Made by a program: the position numbers and the translations under genes. Source: Phocoena phocoena (lineage: Eukaryota; Chordata; Mammalia; Artiodactyla; Phocoenidae). Taken from it: DNA of 64,000 nucleotides. The notes below the pieces were generated by a model. That model was not told the origin of the DNA. It saw nothing but the letters and a program-made list of their open reading frames with translations, and searched no databases. The number at the start of each line of letters is the position of its first letter. Position 1 is the first letter of the stretch. Positions 37,736-49,199 of this stretch are shown here, piece by piece. Location of the stretch: the NCBI RefSeq assembly GCF_963924675.1, contig NC_089225.1:85409951-85473950 (forward strand), given 5' to 3'.

Positions 37736-38103
37736 AGTCCAGAGGGTCAGGGAAGGCTAGAATTAAAAGTTGTTTTTAGAGGAGTTAGGACTTGAGCTGG
37801 AGAGACCTTAGTCAGTAATCCGTTTTAAAAAAAAAAAAAAAAATCCAGGATGGTGTGAAAGGCAGAATGATAAAGGCAAGAATGAGAACAGAGGTTTGGG
37901 AGGCAATTAGACCAGTTTGGCTGGATTTTGCAGTGTCAGTTTGGGATTAGATAGGGCCAGGTTTTAGAGGCATCTGAATTATAGGCTGGCTCATTCTGTG
38001 AGGGCAATGGGAAGCCTGGTTTCCAAGCCAGAGAATGACAAAAGCAGAGCAGAGGTGGAGGTGGGAATGGGTGGGAGGGGTGGAGGGTGGTGAAATAGAT
38101 GAG

Positions 38104-38330
38104 AGGAATTAAGAGGGACAGACTTCCAGCTATAAAATAAGTCACGGGGATATGATGTACAGCATAGGGAATATAGTCAGTAAAATTGTAGTAACTTTGT
38201 ATGGTGACAAGTGATTACCAGACTTACTGTAGTGATCAATTTTAATGTTTATAGATGTCAAACCACGATGTTGTACGCCTGAAACTAATATAATATTGAA
38301 TGTCAACTATTTCAGTAAAAAAAAAAAGAA
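38104..38330 (+). mobile_element. Old L1 3'UTR fragment
   Basis: GATGTACAGCATAGGGAATA, AACTTTGTATGGTGACA and CTGAAACTAATATAATATTG precede an A-rich tail. Confidence 0.8.
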
Positions 38331-38659
38331 AAAGGCAGAGCTCCAATCTGGAGATGATGTGGATAGAATCAGGGAAATAAGAGGACTGTTTTACTAAACA
38401 GAAAGGGCTAAATTATGGCATATGTGAAACATTTTATAAATTTAATATATTTACTTTAGAAAGAAATGGAGACTACAGCAGCATTGAAAAATGCTTGATT
38501 TTTCATTGACTGTAACTATGAAAAGATAAACTTATGGACAAAGACACAGATACCAAAAGAGTTGCATTAGTGTTTTGGGATGTATGTGTAATTTTTTTCC
38601 GAACAAATACATTTGGCAATGGCAGTTATGTGTCCTTAGAACAAAAAAGGAAAAAAAAT

Positions 38660-38825
38660 GCATGCCTCACATACATTGTCTAATATGAACCCCATTATAA
38701 GCCTGTGAGATAAAGGCAAACACTGTTATCAGCACTTACAGGTGAGGAGACAACTCTGAAAGATGATTCCCCAGTTATCCACCTAGTAAGTGAGAGAGGA
38801 GGAACTCAAAACCAGGTCTTCATGG
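38660..38825 (-). mobile_element. MIR-like SINE, antisense
   Basis: TACAGGTGAGGAGACAACTC and CACCTAGTAAGTGAGAGAGG follow the MIR core in reverse orientation. Confidence 0.65.
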
Positions 38826-39165
38826 GCCAGATAATGTATTGGCAATAATGGGGAAAGTTCTTCATCCCTGCTTTTAGAAATTTGATTCTGTTTCACGTAA
38901 CCCTTTCTTCATACCCTCAATTAGGAAAAGTAAGAACATTAAAATCACATAAGTGTAAAGCTAAAATGAAAATTGAGACAGTTAAACAGATATTCTCTCA
39001 ATACATGCCCTGTATAGATGATATTAGTTGCATTTAGAAAATGTCCCAAATGGAAGTCTGTCATTTGGAATGTTATTGGCCTGAATAGCTTTTAGTAAAG
39101 TAAAAATCAAAGGAAACTGTCCGTAGACTTCTAAGTATGCATCACCTAAAGAACTACTGCTCAGG

Positions 39166-39217
39166 AGGCCACAACAGTGAGAGGCCCGCGTAACGCGGGA
39201 AAAATAACAAAACAAAC
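39166..39217 (+). mobile_element. Severely 5'-truncated CHR-2 SINE (about 50 bp)
   Basis: Only GGCCACAACAGTGAGAGGCC and the A-rich tail remain, yet it is flanked by ACTACTGCTCA duplications at about 39153-39163 and 39218-39228. This shows a real truncated retroposition rather than a remnant. Confidence 0.8.
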
Positions 39218-39557
39218 ACTACTGCTCATATGTGAGAATATTATAGAACTAGGAGTTACTATTCAAGCCTGATTCCAACCTGGGAATCTTCTATCCTCAC
39301 TTTGTCCCTATAAAATGGGACTAGTCTCTCTTTTCTGAACATAGCCTGTTTTCCAGCCTCTGAACGTTTGCTCTTGCTATGCCACCTACCCGAAATAGAC
39401 TTTTTTCACCTGCACTTGTTAAAATTATAGTCATTCTTCAAGATGCACTTAAATTACCTCTTTCAAGAAGTCTTTCAGTCTACTTTTTCCTGCCCCTTGC
39501 AGCCTCTCAGCCCATATCCTTTTATAGTATTTATAAACTGTATAAATTTAAAAAAAT

Positions 39558-39691
39558 TTAGAAAACATTTAATTAATTTATTTGGCCACACCTCGCGGCT
39601 TGTGGGATCTTAGTTCCCTGACCAGGCATTGAACCCAGGCCCTAGGCAGTGAGAGCACGGAGGCTTAACCACTGGACCACCAGGGAATTCC
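39558..39691 (-). mobile_element. Short CHR-family SINE
   Basis: ATTT-rich tail, TGTGGGATCTTAGTTCCC, ending CCACCAGGGAATTCCC. Confidence 0.88.
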
Positions 39692-39879
39692 CAATAAACT
39701 TTATGAATTTTTTAATAAAATGTATAAATTTTGAAGTTCTTTGTGTAAGTTCCCTTATTCTTCCTATGAGATTTTTACATTCATTCAAGAGGAAGAAGGG
39801 ATCTAACATTTACTAGGTAATTACTATGTCAGAAGGTGCCAAGAGTTTCACTGAATAAGTATAATACCAGGTAATATTA

Positions 39880-40095
39880 TATTAATAATAGGTATTTATA
39901 GGGCTAAGTACCACTTTTAGTGCTTTACCTGTGTCAATTCATTTAATTTTCATAATAACCCTATGTGGCAGTTACTACTATTGTGATCCCATTTTGCAGA
40001 TGGGGGAAACTGAGGTCTAGAAATTTGGATTAATTTAGCCAAGGTCATAGAGCTAGGATATATTGGAGCCATAATGCAAAGCCAGATATCCTGCC
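39880..40095 (-). mobile_element. MIR SINE, antisense
   Basis: CATTTTGCAGATGGGGGAAA, CTGAGGTCTAGAAATTTGG and GCCAAGGTCATAGAGCTAGG match the MIR pattern in reverse. Confidence 0.75.
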
Positions 40096-40099
40096 TCTG

Positions 40100-40690
40100 G
40101 AGTCCCTGAAACTTGCCCACTGTTTCGAAGAGCTTCCTTCCATCGAGAGGGAGCCAGGTCTGTCTTGTTGGGTTTATGCCCCAGTCCCTGGGAGCCCTGA
40201 GATTCTTTATTCTCCTGCCAACTAGGCATTGAGCTTCCTTGCTTCCTCCTCAAATTGCCCCAGTGCCCTCCTCTCCTCCAGCCCCTCTGTCCTTTCAGTC
40301 ACTCATCCTGCCCATTAGGGGTCATTAGACCCCTGGAGAGCCCCACTATCCAGATTCCAGCTGCCAGGGGAGGAAGCTGGCTGGGGAGTCTCCAATGCTG
40401 GGTCCAAGCTTGGGTCCTGTGCTACACTTTAGATCTTCCCTCAAGCTGAGAATAAAAAATTAACTCCTGTTTCTGCTGGAAAGTTCCTGCCCTGGTTGCT
40501 ACTTTCTACTAGTAGATTCCTGTAAGTCACAGCCCCACTCTCAGCTATTTAAAAAGCCACTAAAACTGGAGTTCTTAGCCTAGGGTACAAGGATCCCCTG
40601 AAATTTTATTTAAAAGCATTTTTCTGGGGAAAGGACCCGTAACTTTCAATCGATTTTCAAATGAATTCAGAGTATTTATTAATTCTCACT
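40100..40690. other. Intergenic, no feature recognised
   Basis: Moderately GC-rich unique-looking sequence with short frames only. Confidence 0.5.
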
Positions 40691-40694
40691 TTTC

Positions 40695-40826
40695 AAGTTA
40701 TTTATTATTTATTTATTGGCCATGCTGCGAGCTTTGCTGGATCTTAGTTCCCCGACCAGGGATCGAACCCAGGCCCCTGGCACGGAAAGCTCGGAGTCCT
40801 AGCCACTGGACCACCAGGGAATTCCC
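40695..40826 (-). mobile_element. Short CHR-family SINE
   Basis: ATTT-rich tail, CCCCGACCAGGGATCGAACC, ending CCACCAGGGAATTCCC. Confidence 0.88.
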
Positions 40827-40829
40827 TCA

Positions 40830-42200
40830 AGTTTTCTTTTTCTATTCTAGAGCCAATGATACTTTTCAGGATCTCAAATATTTTCATAGGCCTCTGGAAA
40901 GCTCACAGGCCCTAGATACTGTGCCTGTAGCCCGTAGCGAGGGAAAAACGAACAGCTCTGCCGGGGTTCCTAACTCACAAAGCTTAGGAAGCACCACCCT
41001 GAAATGTAACTTCCTGACCACCACCAGCTCTGTAATGTACTCTTGCCCCTGGTTGCTTCATCCCCTTCCTTCCTGCTCCTCAGCCTTCCTCTTTTCTCCC
41101 CCAGCCTTCAGAGTCAGTGTCTCCCTTTGCCCAAACTAGGGATGAACCTACAGAATTCTCTTTTCTTTCTTGGATCCTCCAGCTTTTCTCCTGCTCCTGA
41201 GAGCCTGTCCATTGAGGGTCGAGGGGGACACCAGAGTGGAATATCGCAAGCCCTGGTGGTGCAGGGGCGGGGTTCAAGGGTGCACAAAGGGCTGGAAACT
41301 CACAATGAGCCTTTCTCTCCTTGTCTTCCCTTAACCCATACTGAGTATGGCAGAAGCCAGGAATCTTGGGAACGACAGAAATTTGGGATAGGCTGAGCTA
41401 TGCCACACATTTTTTTTCTTGGAATGATTTCCAAACCAGATCTGATTGTTGCATGGGGCTGACAGTAAAGAACAGAGCCAATAAATGATCTGATCTTAGC
41501 ATTTTTAAAAACTATGAGATGAAATAAAAAAAGGATACCGATGCAAGGAATAACATAGCTCCCCTCACGACTTTCAAAATAAAACCGAGAAATTATAGAA
41601 AATTAAATGTTTTTAAAATTGCAGTAAATAGCAGAGTTTGTATTCATAAAAGACAGGGTACAAACAGAGACGTGAAAAAGGAGCAGGATCTTTAGGAAAC
41701 CCCAACTGCAAGGACATAGATTTCCAGTGTTTCTTGACCTGCACACTGGAGGCCATCTCTTTCCTCCGAACAGTCTACATTTGTCTTCGCTCTCTCACGG
41801 CACTTACTACTGTCTACCTTGTTTTAGGATTGTTTTTATGCAAGTTTAATCTCACCCCCTATAAGTACCTTATGCATCTTGGCATCCCTCACAGTATCTG
41901 TCTACCATGGTTCTGTATAACTCTTATTCATCTATTTGCTAAAGGCATAAATGAATAGAAGTCAAAATACTATTAGTCTTAAGTGCAACAGATTTGCACC
42001 ACGAAGAGGTCACTGACTTAAAGGTATGCTTTATTGGTCTTATAGGAATAGAAGGTAGAAATATATCAATACGTCATACATGCTTTATTTTCCTGAAATC
42101 ATTCTGATATTGAGCTGGCCTATCTACTATCTGGATGTCAGTGTTTCATGTTTATAGCAATCTTATACTTATTTGCATATATACATACTCAGAATTTTCC
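40830..42200. other. Intergenic, no feature recognised
   Basis: Short frames of up to 117 codons without recognisable domains; probably noncoding. Confidence 0.5.
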
Positions 42201-42207
42201 AAAAACA

Positions 42208-42418
42208 TTAATTTTTTTGGGGGGGGGCAGTACACGGGCCTCTCACTGTTGTGGCCTCTCCTGTTGCAGAGCACAGGCTCTGGACGCGCAGGCTCAGCGG
42301 CCATGGCTCATGGGCCCAGCCGCTCCACGGCATGTGGGATCCTCCCAGACCAGGGCACGAACCCGTGTCCCCTGCAACGGCAGGCAGACGCTCAACCACT
42401 GCGCCACCAGGGAAGCCC
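42208..42418 (-). mobile_element. CHR-2 SINE
   Basis: Antisense body ending CCAGGGAAGCCC, with AACATTAAT duplicated on both sides. The tail region has become T/G-rich (a run of nine G). Confidence 0.92.
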
Positions 42419-42474
42419 AACATTAATGTTTATAATGATATCATGGGGGATTAAAGATGGGCATATATCCCCAT

Positions 42475-42985
42475 TGAGAGGTAGGGTGTATGTCCCCTCC
42501 CTTTGAATCTGAGCTGGCCAGTGACTGCTTTGGTCAATAGAGTACAGTGGAAGTGATACTGTGCCAGTGTCTGGCATAGCCTTTAAGAGGAGTAGAAATT
42601 TCCACCCTGGTCTCTAGAGCCCTACACTGCCATATAAGTCTGGCTAACCCTGAGGTGCCATGCTGGAATACCCGTGTGAAGAAAGGAGAGGAGAAGAAGG
42701 GAGGAGGGAAGGGGAGGAGAGAGAGGGGAAGGAGAAGGAAGGGAAGGGGATGGAGGGAAGGGAGGAGAGCCGCTCAGCCAGTCCCCAGCTGTTCTAAGCC
42801 TCAGCCAGCTGGGTCATCCTGGTCCAGCTGAGGCTCCGGATATCGCGAAGCAGAGAGGCAAACCTCCCTTCTGTGCCTTGTTTAAATTGCTGACCCTCAG
42901 AATTGTGAGATATAATAATAATAATCAATTGCTATTTTAAGCGACTAGATTTTGGGCCAGTTTTAACCTACTCTAACCAACTATT
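42475..42985 (+). mobile_element. MLT1-type MaLR LTR fragment
   Basis: TTTGAATCTGAGCTGGCCAG, TTGGTCAATAGAGTACAGTG, GTGAAGAAAGG and the terminal TTTTAAGCGACTAGATTTTG are typical of MLT1 LTRs. Interrupted by a purine-only tract at about 42677-42768. Confidence 0.75.
42677..42768. repeat. GA-rich purine tract
   Basis: About 90 bases of almost only G and A on the plus strand, expanded inside the MLT1 fragment. Confidence 0.9.
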
Positions 42986-43421
42986 ACTTTAATTCATAAA
43001 TGCAAATACAGATTACATGAAATAAAGAAATTAAGTACATATGCTGTATTTTAAGACTGGGTCTAATAGGTTACTTGTGCAAAATTAAAGTGAGCTTAAG
43101 TACACATATTTTTATATTTTTGAAATTAGTCATATATTTAATATTAAGATTTAGAACTTTTAAAAAGTCATTAAAATTGAAAAAATAGTGTTAATTAATC
43201 CACTACAGTATAATTAGCAAGAATAACACAGATAATTTAAGTTGCTGGAAAAAAATGAAGATCCTTCTTATGTTTTATATCAATAGAAAAATATGAGGCC
43301 AATAAAATGACGAAAAACAATAAAAAGATACAGTCAGCTCTATGTCTTGGACCCAAACAATCCGAAAGCATCTGTCAGGGGACCCACACAAAAGCCATAT
43401 GATCTGTGCAAGAGTAAGAAT

Positions 43422-44489
43422 TCACTGGGCTGTTTCCGGGAGACACAGATTCTTGGTTTCAGAGCTCCTGAGCTGTTCGCTTACTGTGCCAGAACAGCTC
43501 ACTTCCCACAGCGTATATTTTAGTATCTCAGCAACTGAGGCCCGAAAGCGTGCTTGGAACTTCTTACTAATTAAGACATAAAGAATGGGGTTCAAGCAAC
43601 TATTGAGGAATGCCAAGCCAGTGGAGAGGGGGATTCCGGCCTGCAGCACCTGGTAGAAATAGCTATTGTGGTGAATCGTGAGCTCCCAAATGCTAAACAG
43701 GTGATAAGGAGTCCAGCAAATCAAAAAGGCAATGACCACAGCCAGGATGGTCCAGAAGTGCTTACTGGAGATCAGGATGCTTCGCTTCTTCACCTTGAAG
43801 ATGAGGCACAAGTAGCAAATGCTCATTGTTAGAAGAGGGAAGAGGTACCCAACAATGACTTTCACCCAGGTCAGAATATGATGCCTCATCCACATGAGGT
43901 CAGGATCATGCTCGTGGAAGTTGTTATAGCAAAGAGTGTGGTTATTGAACTCCAGAGTGTCCCGGAAAAACAGGGCGGGACCACCCATTAGTGAAGCCAA
44001 AAGCCAAACAACTATAATAACAATCAGAGAGTTCCTTAGGGTCCGGTACCGATGAGATAAGACAGGGTGGATCAAGTAGATATAGCGGTCCAGGCTTATC
44101 ACCGTCAGGAAGAAAACACTGGCAAACATGTTCAACTGGGCAATGAAGGAATTGGCCTTGCACAACCAGATGCCAAAGGGCCAGTGGAAATTCATGGCCA
44201 CATAGGAGATGTACAGGGGCAAGAAGAGAAGAAAAATGAAATCTGCGATGGCTAGATTGAGGAACCAGAGAGTGGTGACTGTCTTCTTCCACTTGAATCC
44301 CGTAAACCAAATGACAAGGGCATTTCCTGGAATGCCCAGAACAAATGCCAAACAGAATAATACGAGGGAGACCCAGTGAATGACTCCTAGGTGTGCTCTC
44401 TCCTCCAAATCAGTCTCTGGGGAGTAATATTCCAGGGCATAGGAGTAGTTCTCAAAGTCTTCAAATAATGTTTCCTCTAGATCTTCCAT
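43422..44489 (-). CDS. GPR1: GPR1/CMKLR2, chemerin-binding class A GPCR
   Basis: Intact 355-codon reading frame in one exon, the family's usual length. Seven membrane segments. N-glycosylation sequon NYS at residue 14, the conserved disulfide pair C110/C187, DRY at 134-136, CWTP at 258-261 and NPxxY (NPILY) at 300-304. Family knowledge: plasma-membrane receptor for chemerin, paralog of CMKLR1, with weak G-protein coupling and beta-arrestin signalling. A splice acceptor (TTTAG, AG at 44497-44498) lies seven bases before the ATG, so 5'UTR exons lie upstream at higher coordinates. The 3'UTR runs below 43422; its end was not determined. Tail-to-tail with EEF1B2. Confidence 0.97.
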   Translation of the reverse strand: MEDLEETLFEDFENYSYALEYYSPETDLEERAHLGVIHWVSLVLFCLAFVLGIPGNALVIWFTGFKWKKTVTTLWFLNLAIADFIFLLFLPLYISYVAMNFHWPFGIWLCKANSFIAQLNMFASVFFLTVISLDRYIYLIHPVLSHRYRTLRNSLIVIIVVWLLASLMGGPALFFRDTLEFNNHTLCYNNFHEHDPDLMWMRHHILTWVKVIVGYLFPLLTMSICYLCLIFKVKKRSILISSKHFWTILAVVIAFLICWTPYHLFSIWELTIHHNSYFYQVLQAGIPLSTGLAFLNSCLNPILYVLISKKFQARFRASVAEILKYTLWEVSCSGTVSEQLRSSETKNLCLPETAQ

Positions 44490-44812
44490 GACCTTGCTAA
44501 ATGCAGAATGAAGAAATCTATGGAAGCAAATTTAAAAAGAAAGAAAACAATTTTTAAAAGAACAAATGCTTAGTGAATGATACAGAACATAAGGATAAAA
44601 ATATTTTACCTTAACAGACACTAATAACAATTTAGGACCAAAAGGGGGATGTAACCACAGAAGTAGAGGTTTTTTAAATGAGAGGAAGCTATGAAAAAAA
44701 TACTTATTTGAAATATTTGGCAAAATGTTTCCTAGAAAAAAATGTACTCTTCCAAAATGGACACAAGCAGAAACAAAACCTGAATAGACTTACAACCATT
44801 AAAGAAATATCA

Positions 44813-44883
44813 TATGTTAAAAAAATGTTTTTCATCTTATGAACTAGTATGTTAAAAAAATGTTTTTCATCTTATGAACTATT
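44813..44883 (+). repeat. 36 bp tandem duplication upstream of the GPR1 coding exon
   Basis: TATGTTAAAAAAATG begins both copies (44813 and 44849). TTTCATCTTATGAA appears a third time just after. Confidence 0.85.
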
Positions 44884-44899
44884 TCATCTTATGAAATAG

Positions 44900-45570
44900 T
44901 ATATTTCTTGGTAGGACTTGTGATTAACACTCCAGGTGTCCAAGTCTCAGTGGACCTAAGTTTTGCTATAATTATTCTCAGAGCTGTGAGAGTTTATTTT
45001 TGTAAAGTATTCAGTAAGTGCTAAATTAAAATGATTGACTCTATAGGTACAATTCCTATGTTCATAATGCTTGTAGGGCTGACTAGAGAGAATCTAACAT
45101 TCAACAAATATTTACTAAGTTCTTACCAGGCATTATTATTTTATGAAAGACGCAGAAGAAAACAGATGAATACTTATGTGGTGATGACTTCAAAATCCTT
45201 ATTTGTACCCTGACTTCTTAAGATCTAGACAGAGTTCCAATTGCTTCTTTGGCTCATCCACCTGGATGTCACGGGCAAGCACTGGAGATTTTGACCCACT
45301 GTTTTGCACCCATGGATGTTTTGATTCTAGGTTTATAAATTCAAATATGTTCATCAGAATTATATCAATATGGAAGGCTTTTCAACTACAAGATATATTT
45401 TGGAATGAACTTGACTATGACCACTTAATTTCTATATTAATTTCTTATAGAGTGCAGTTAAACTTTATTTAAATTTTTTATTTTCCTGAAATTTCTTTGT
45501 TTTGAATGAAATCAAAGTAATTCTTTTCTACATTACAACAAAGATTTGATTTATTAATCAGTTGTATTTT
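44900..45570. other. Sequence upstream of GPR1, no feature recognised
   Basis: AT-rich; likely intron of the GPR1 transcription unit. Confidence 0.45.
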
Positions 45571-45572
45571 GT

Positions 45573-45787
45573 TTATTTTTATTTTTTTATTTTTTGTGGT
45601 ACGCGGGCCTCTCACTGTTGTGGCCTCTCCCCTTGCGGAGCACAGGCTCCGGACGCGCAGGCTCAGCGGCCATGGCTCACGGGCCCAGCCGCTCCGCGGT
45701 ATGTGGGATCTTCCCGGACCGGGGCATGAACCCGTGTCCCCTGCATCAGCAGGCGGACTCTCAACCACTGCGCCACCAGGGAAGCCC
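45573..45787 (-). mobile_element. CHR-2 SINE
   Basis: T-rich tail, GTACGCGGGCCTCTCACTG, ending CCACCAGGGAAGCCC; very close to the consensus look of the other copies. Confidence 0.93.
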
Positions 45788-45794
45788 TTCATTT

Positions 45795-45945
45795 TTTTAA
45801 CATCTTTATTGGAGTATAATTGCTTTACAATGGTGTGTTAGTTTCTTCTGTATAACAAAGTGAATCAGCTATACATATACATATATCCCCATATCTTCTC
45901 CCTCTTGCGTCTCCCTCCCACACTCCCTATCTCACCCCTATTTTG
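45795..45945 (-). mobile_element. L1 3' end, antisense
   Basis: AACATCTTTATTGGAGTATA and CCCTCTTGCGTCTCCCTCCC, the same L1 3'UTR as at 32146-32410. Confidence 0.85.
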
Positions 45946-46369
45946 TTTATTTTTATCCATACCAAATGTTATCTATTATAATTTCATGCAAAGTAAGTTT
46001 TCTTTTGTGGCCTTTTTGTTTTTTCCCCTGCTATCCAGTCCAGTTTCCTGCGTTAAGAAGACTTGAATGCCAATTTTTCAACCAAAAATGTTTACTGGGT
46101 GTAAATATAGCTTCATCAATTTATTTTGTGTTATTTCTATCTGTAGTATTCAAAATCAAGTAGAAAAAAGACTAATAGTTATATTCATTTCATGGAGCTC
46201 TAATCATTAATGGGGCAAATATGTAAGATTTGAGATTATAGTAGGGTTAGAACAAAGAGGTCAAAACATCTTATGTTGCTCACAGCCAGCTCAGACTCAA
46301 TTTGACTAACACTAAATTCATCATCCTACCTAAAATCATTTGAGGAATCTAGCAGAGCATAGTAAAAAA

Positions 46370-46490
46370 CAAAAGCACTTCATTAGCATTCTCCCAACCC
46401 CAGACCCAGCTAACTTCTCTTTATTTTTCAACATTCAGCTCAAATGCCACCTTTTCTTGGAAACATTTTCTGACATTACCTTCCCCCATA
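46370..46490. mobile_element. L2-like fragment
   Basis: TTCAGCTCAAATGCCACCTT followed by TCTGACATTACC resembles an L2 3' region. Confidence 0.55.
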
Positions 46491-46529
46491 TAATTATAAT
46501 ACATAATAACAACTATTATTACACACAAT

Positions 46530-46750
46530 AGTCAATGCTATTGGGAATTTACTAGATGCCAGGCATGTGTGATCTAATTTGACCCGTGAAAGAATCATAA
46601 AGTGGATAAGTACTATTGTTATTTCCATCTCCAAGAAAAAATACTGACGCTTCAAGAAGCTTAGTGACTTTCCCAGTTTCACGCAACCTATAATTGGAGA
46701 GTCAAGACTAAATTCAAATCTGTTGAACCCAGATCCTGGGCTCTTAACCA
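46530..46750 (-). mobile_element. MIR-like SINE, antisense
   Basis: TTACTAGATGCCAGGCATG, GTGACTTTCCCAGTTTCACG and AACCCAGATCCTGGGCTCTT follow the MIR order. Confidence 0.7.
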
Positions 46751-46789
46751 CTACGACATTCCCCTCTTCTGCCATACTTCTCTTATTGT

Positions 46790-46945
46790 ACTTAATACAC
46801 TATACTGTCATTGATTTCTCTTTGATTCCTGCCCTACCAAACTGTGAACTCCTTGAGAATGACTGTCATCTCTGTAACCCACAGTGCCTAGTACAGGTCT
46901 TAACATCTCACAGGTGCTCAACATGTGCTCAGTAAATAATTGGCT
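46790..46945. mobile_element. L2 3' end-like fragment
   Basis: CTGTGAACTCCTTGAGAATG and CACAGTGCCTAGTACAGGTC are typical of L2 3' ends. Confidence 0.6.
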
Positions 46946-46949
46946 CTGC

Positions 46950-47690
46950 TAGAAAGCCTGTTCAGAACCAAATGTAATTTTAAAGCCTCAGGTGAGAGTT
47001 CGTGAGTTCACCCCTAAGTCACTCTCATTGCCAGAATCTCTCTGGCCTTGACCCACAGTTCTATCCTCAAGATCTAGACTTGTTCCTTGTCTTTGAGTCC
47101 TTTCCTTCATGTGTCCAAGACTGGCTTCTTTCCCGCTACCCTTTTCTTTCAGGTCTGGGACCTTACTCTGCCCTCTTCACTCCTTCTGGTAGCTGAAGCC
47201 CCTCCATGTCAAATCCTTGCCAGCCTAATCTCCAACTCCCTGTCTTGGTTTTCTGCCTGTATACTAAGGCACTCTTACCTTCCTGGTGCCTATGACCTAT
47301 TCTTTTAGACTATGAGCAATTCTGAGGTCAAATGGCCCTAAATCACCTTACAAAACCCTAAGCAGTGAGTAGATGGAACTTGATTTCCCAAATACAGAAA
47401 AGCCAGTGGAGGACTTCTAATTACACAAAACCACTATCCTCAGCAAGTCAGGAGCTTACAAAGTCATTGCTGACTGTGCTGAGCCAGAATGGTCGCAGGG
47501 CCTGCTGAAGGATTCCAACCACCCCTCATCCCGTTTCTCTTGGGGCAGGGGGAGGTACCTTGAGGATGACTGATTTTTCTGAACAGAATCCCTTCAAACA
47601 GAAACCCTTGTTCCAGAGAAATTCCTAATCTTCCAGAAAGCAGATGAGTAGGTTAGATGCAATGAACAGTTCAGGCTTGGAGAAAGATCT
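46950..47690. other. No feature recognised
   Basis: Unique-looking sequence without a credible gene. Confidence 0.5.
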
Positions 47691-47710
47691 TCAAGAGGAG
47701 CTGAATACTG

Positions 47711-48394
47711 TGTGGAGAAAAGGGAACCCTCCTGCACTGTTGGTGGGAATGTAAATTGATGCAGCCACTATGGAGAACAGTAAGGAGGTTCCTTAAAAAA
47801 CTAAAAATAGAACTACCATATGACCCAGCAATCCCACTACTGGGCATATACCCAGAGAAAACCACAGTTCAAAAAGACACACACACCCCAGTGTTCACTG
47901 CAGCACTATTTACAATAGCCAGGTCATGGAAGCAACCTAAATGCCCATCGACCGAAGAACGGATAAAGAAGATGTGGTACATATATACAATGGAATATTA
48001 CTCAGCCATAAAAAGGAACAAAGTTGGGTCATTTGTAGAGACATGGATGGACTTAGAGACTGTCATACAGAGTGAAGTAAGTCAGAAAGAGAAAAACAAA
48101 TATCATGTATTAATACATATATGTGGAATCTAGAAAAATGGTACAGATGAACTGGTTTGCAGGGCAGAAATAGAGACACAGAAGTAGAGAACAAACATAT
48201 GGACACCAAGGGGGAAAGCAGCGGGTGGTGGGGGTGGGGGTGGGATGAATTGGGAGATTGGGATTGACATTTATACACTGATGTGTATAAAATGGATAAC
48301 TAATAAGAACCTGCTGTATAAAAAAAATAAAATAAAATTCAAAAAAAAATTGCAATAAATGCAGCTTTTTACAGCATTATACAAAATAAAAAAA
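47711..48394 (+). mobile_element. 5'-truncated L1 (ORF2 C-terminus and 3'UTR)
   Basis: A 125-codon frame at 47756-48133 ends the L1 ORF2 protein ([25 protein letters not shown]), followed by a 3'UTR and A-rich tail. Perfect 18 bp target duplication AAGAGGAGCTGAATACTG at 47693-47710 and 48395-48412. Confidence 0.95.
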
Positions 48395-48704
48395 AAGAGG
48401 AGCTGAATACTGCCTAGCTGAATCCTTCACAACAAATATAAGCTAGGAATTCCCCTCGGACTTGAGTAGATGTTTTTGTGTGCTGGTGATGGTGAGAGGG
48501 AGGGGTGGGATGAAGAAAAGTGAGAAGTAAGACAGAATTCAGCAACTATCCTACCAAGCCCTTGGCTAGAGGCAGTTAACCCTTGAGGGCATATTCTTGC
48601 TTAATTATTGTACCTTGTTTGTATATTGCTTTGTAGTTTATAGGCACCTCCAGATAGAATTTCCAAACCTTACTTAGACCTACCCAAATATCTAGAGACT
48701 AACT

Positions 48705-49190
48705 AACTGTATTAGTTTCCCAGGGCTACTGTAACAAAGTACTCTAAAGTGGATAGCTTAAAATAACAAAGTTATTGTTTCAAGGTCTGGAGAAAACTGA
48801 AATCAAGGTGTAGGCAGGGTTGTTTCCTTCTGAGGGCTATCAGTGAGAATTTGTTCCACGCTTCTTGTCTAGATTCCAGTGGTTTGTTGGCAAACTTTGG
48901 CAGTTCTTGGCTCGTACATGCAACAAGATGTTTTGACCTCTTCGTTCTATGCCAGAGTCTCGGGCTTTCCCCTACCCTCTTTCTCTTCTTCTCATTGGCT
49001 GAATGAGGATGCAGTGATGAGCCATCATGCACCAGGCGGATAAGGAAAACATGATTGTTCACAAGATAGAAGCTTGAGTCCCTGGATGACCTCATGGAGC
49101 AGAGCTGCCCTACTTCTCTGAACCACGTCCTTCTGGATTACTAAGTGAGAAAATATTTCCCCCACTATTCTTTTAAAGCAGCTGAACCTG
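48705..49190. mobile_element. Old interspersed repeat, family uncertain
   Basis: Starts GTATTAGTTTCCCAGGGCTA and contains GAAATCAAGGTGTAGGCAGG, a familiar mammalian repeat I cannot name with certainty. No gene seen. Confidence 0.45.
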
Positions 49191-49199
49191 TATCCTAAC

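Noticed and set aside
47756..48133. 125-codon plus-strand frame as a possible host gene
   Set aside because: It is the C-terminus of L1 ORF2 inside a truncated L1 with its own target duplication.
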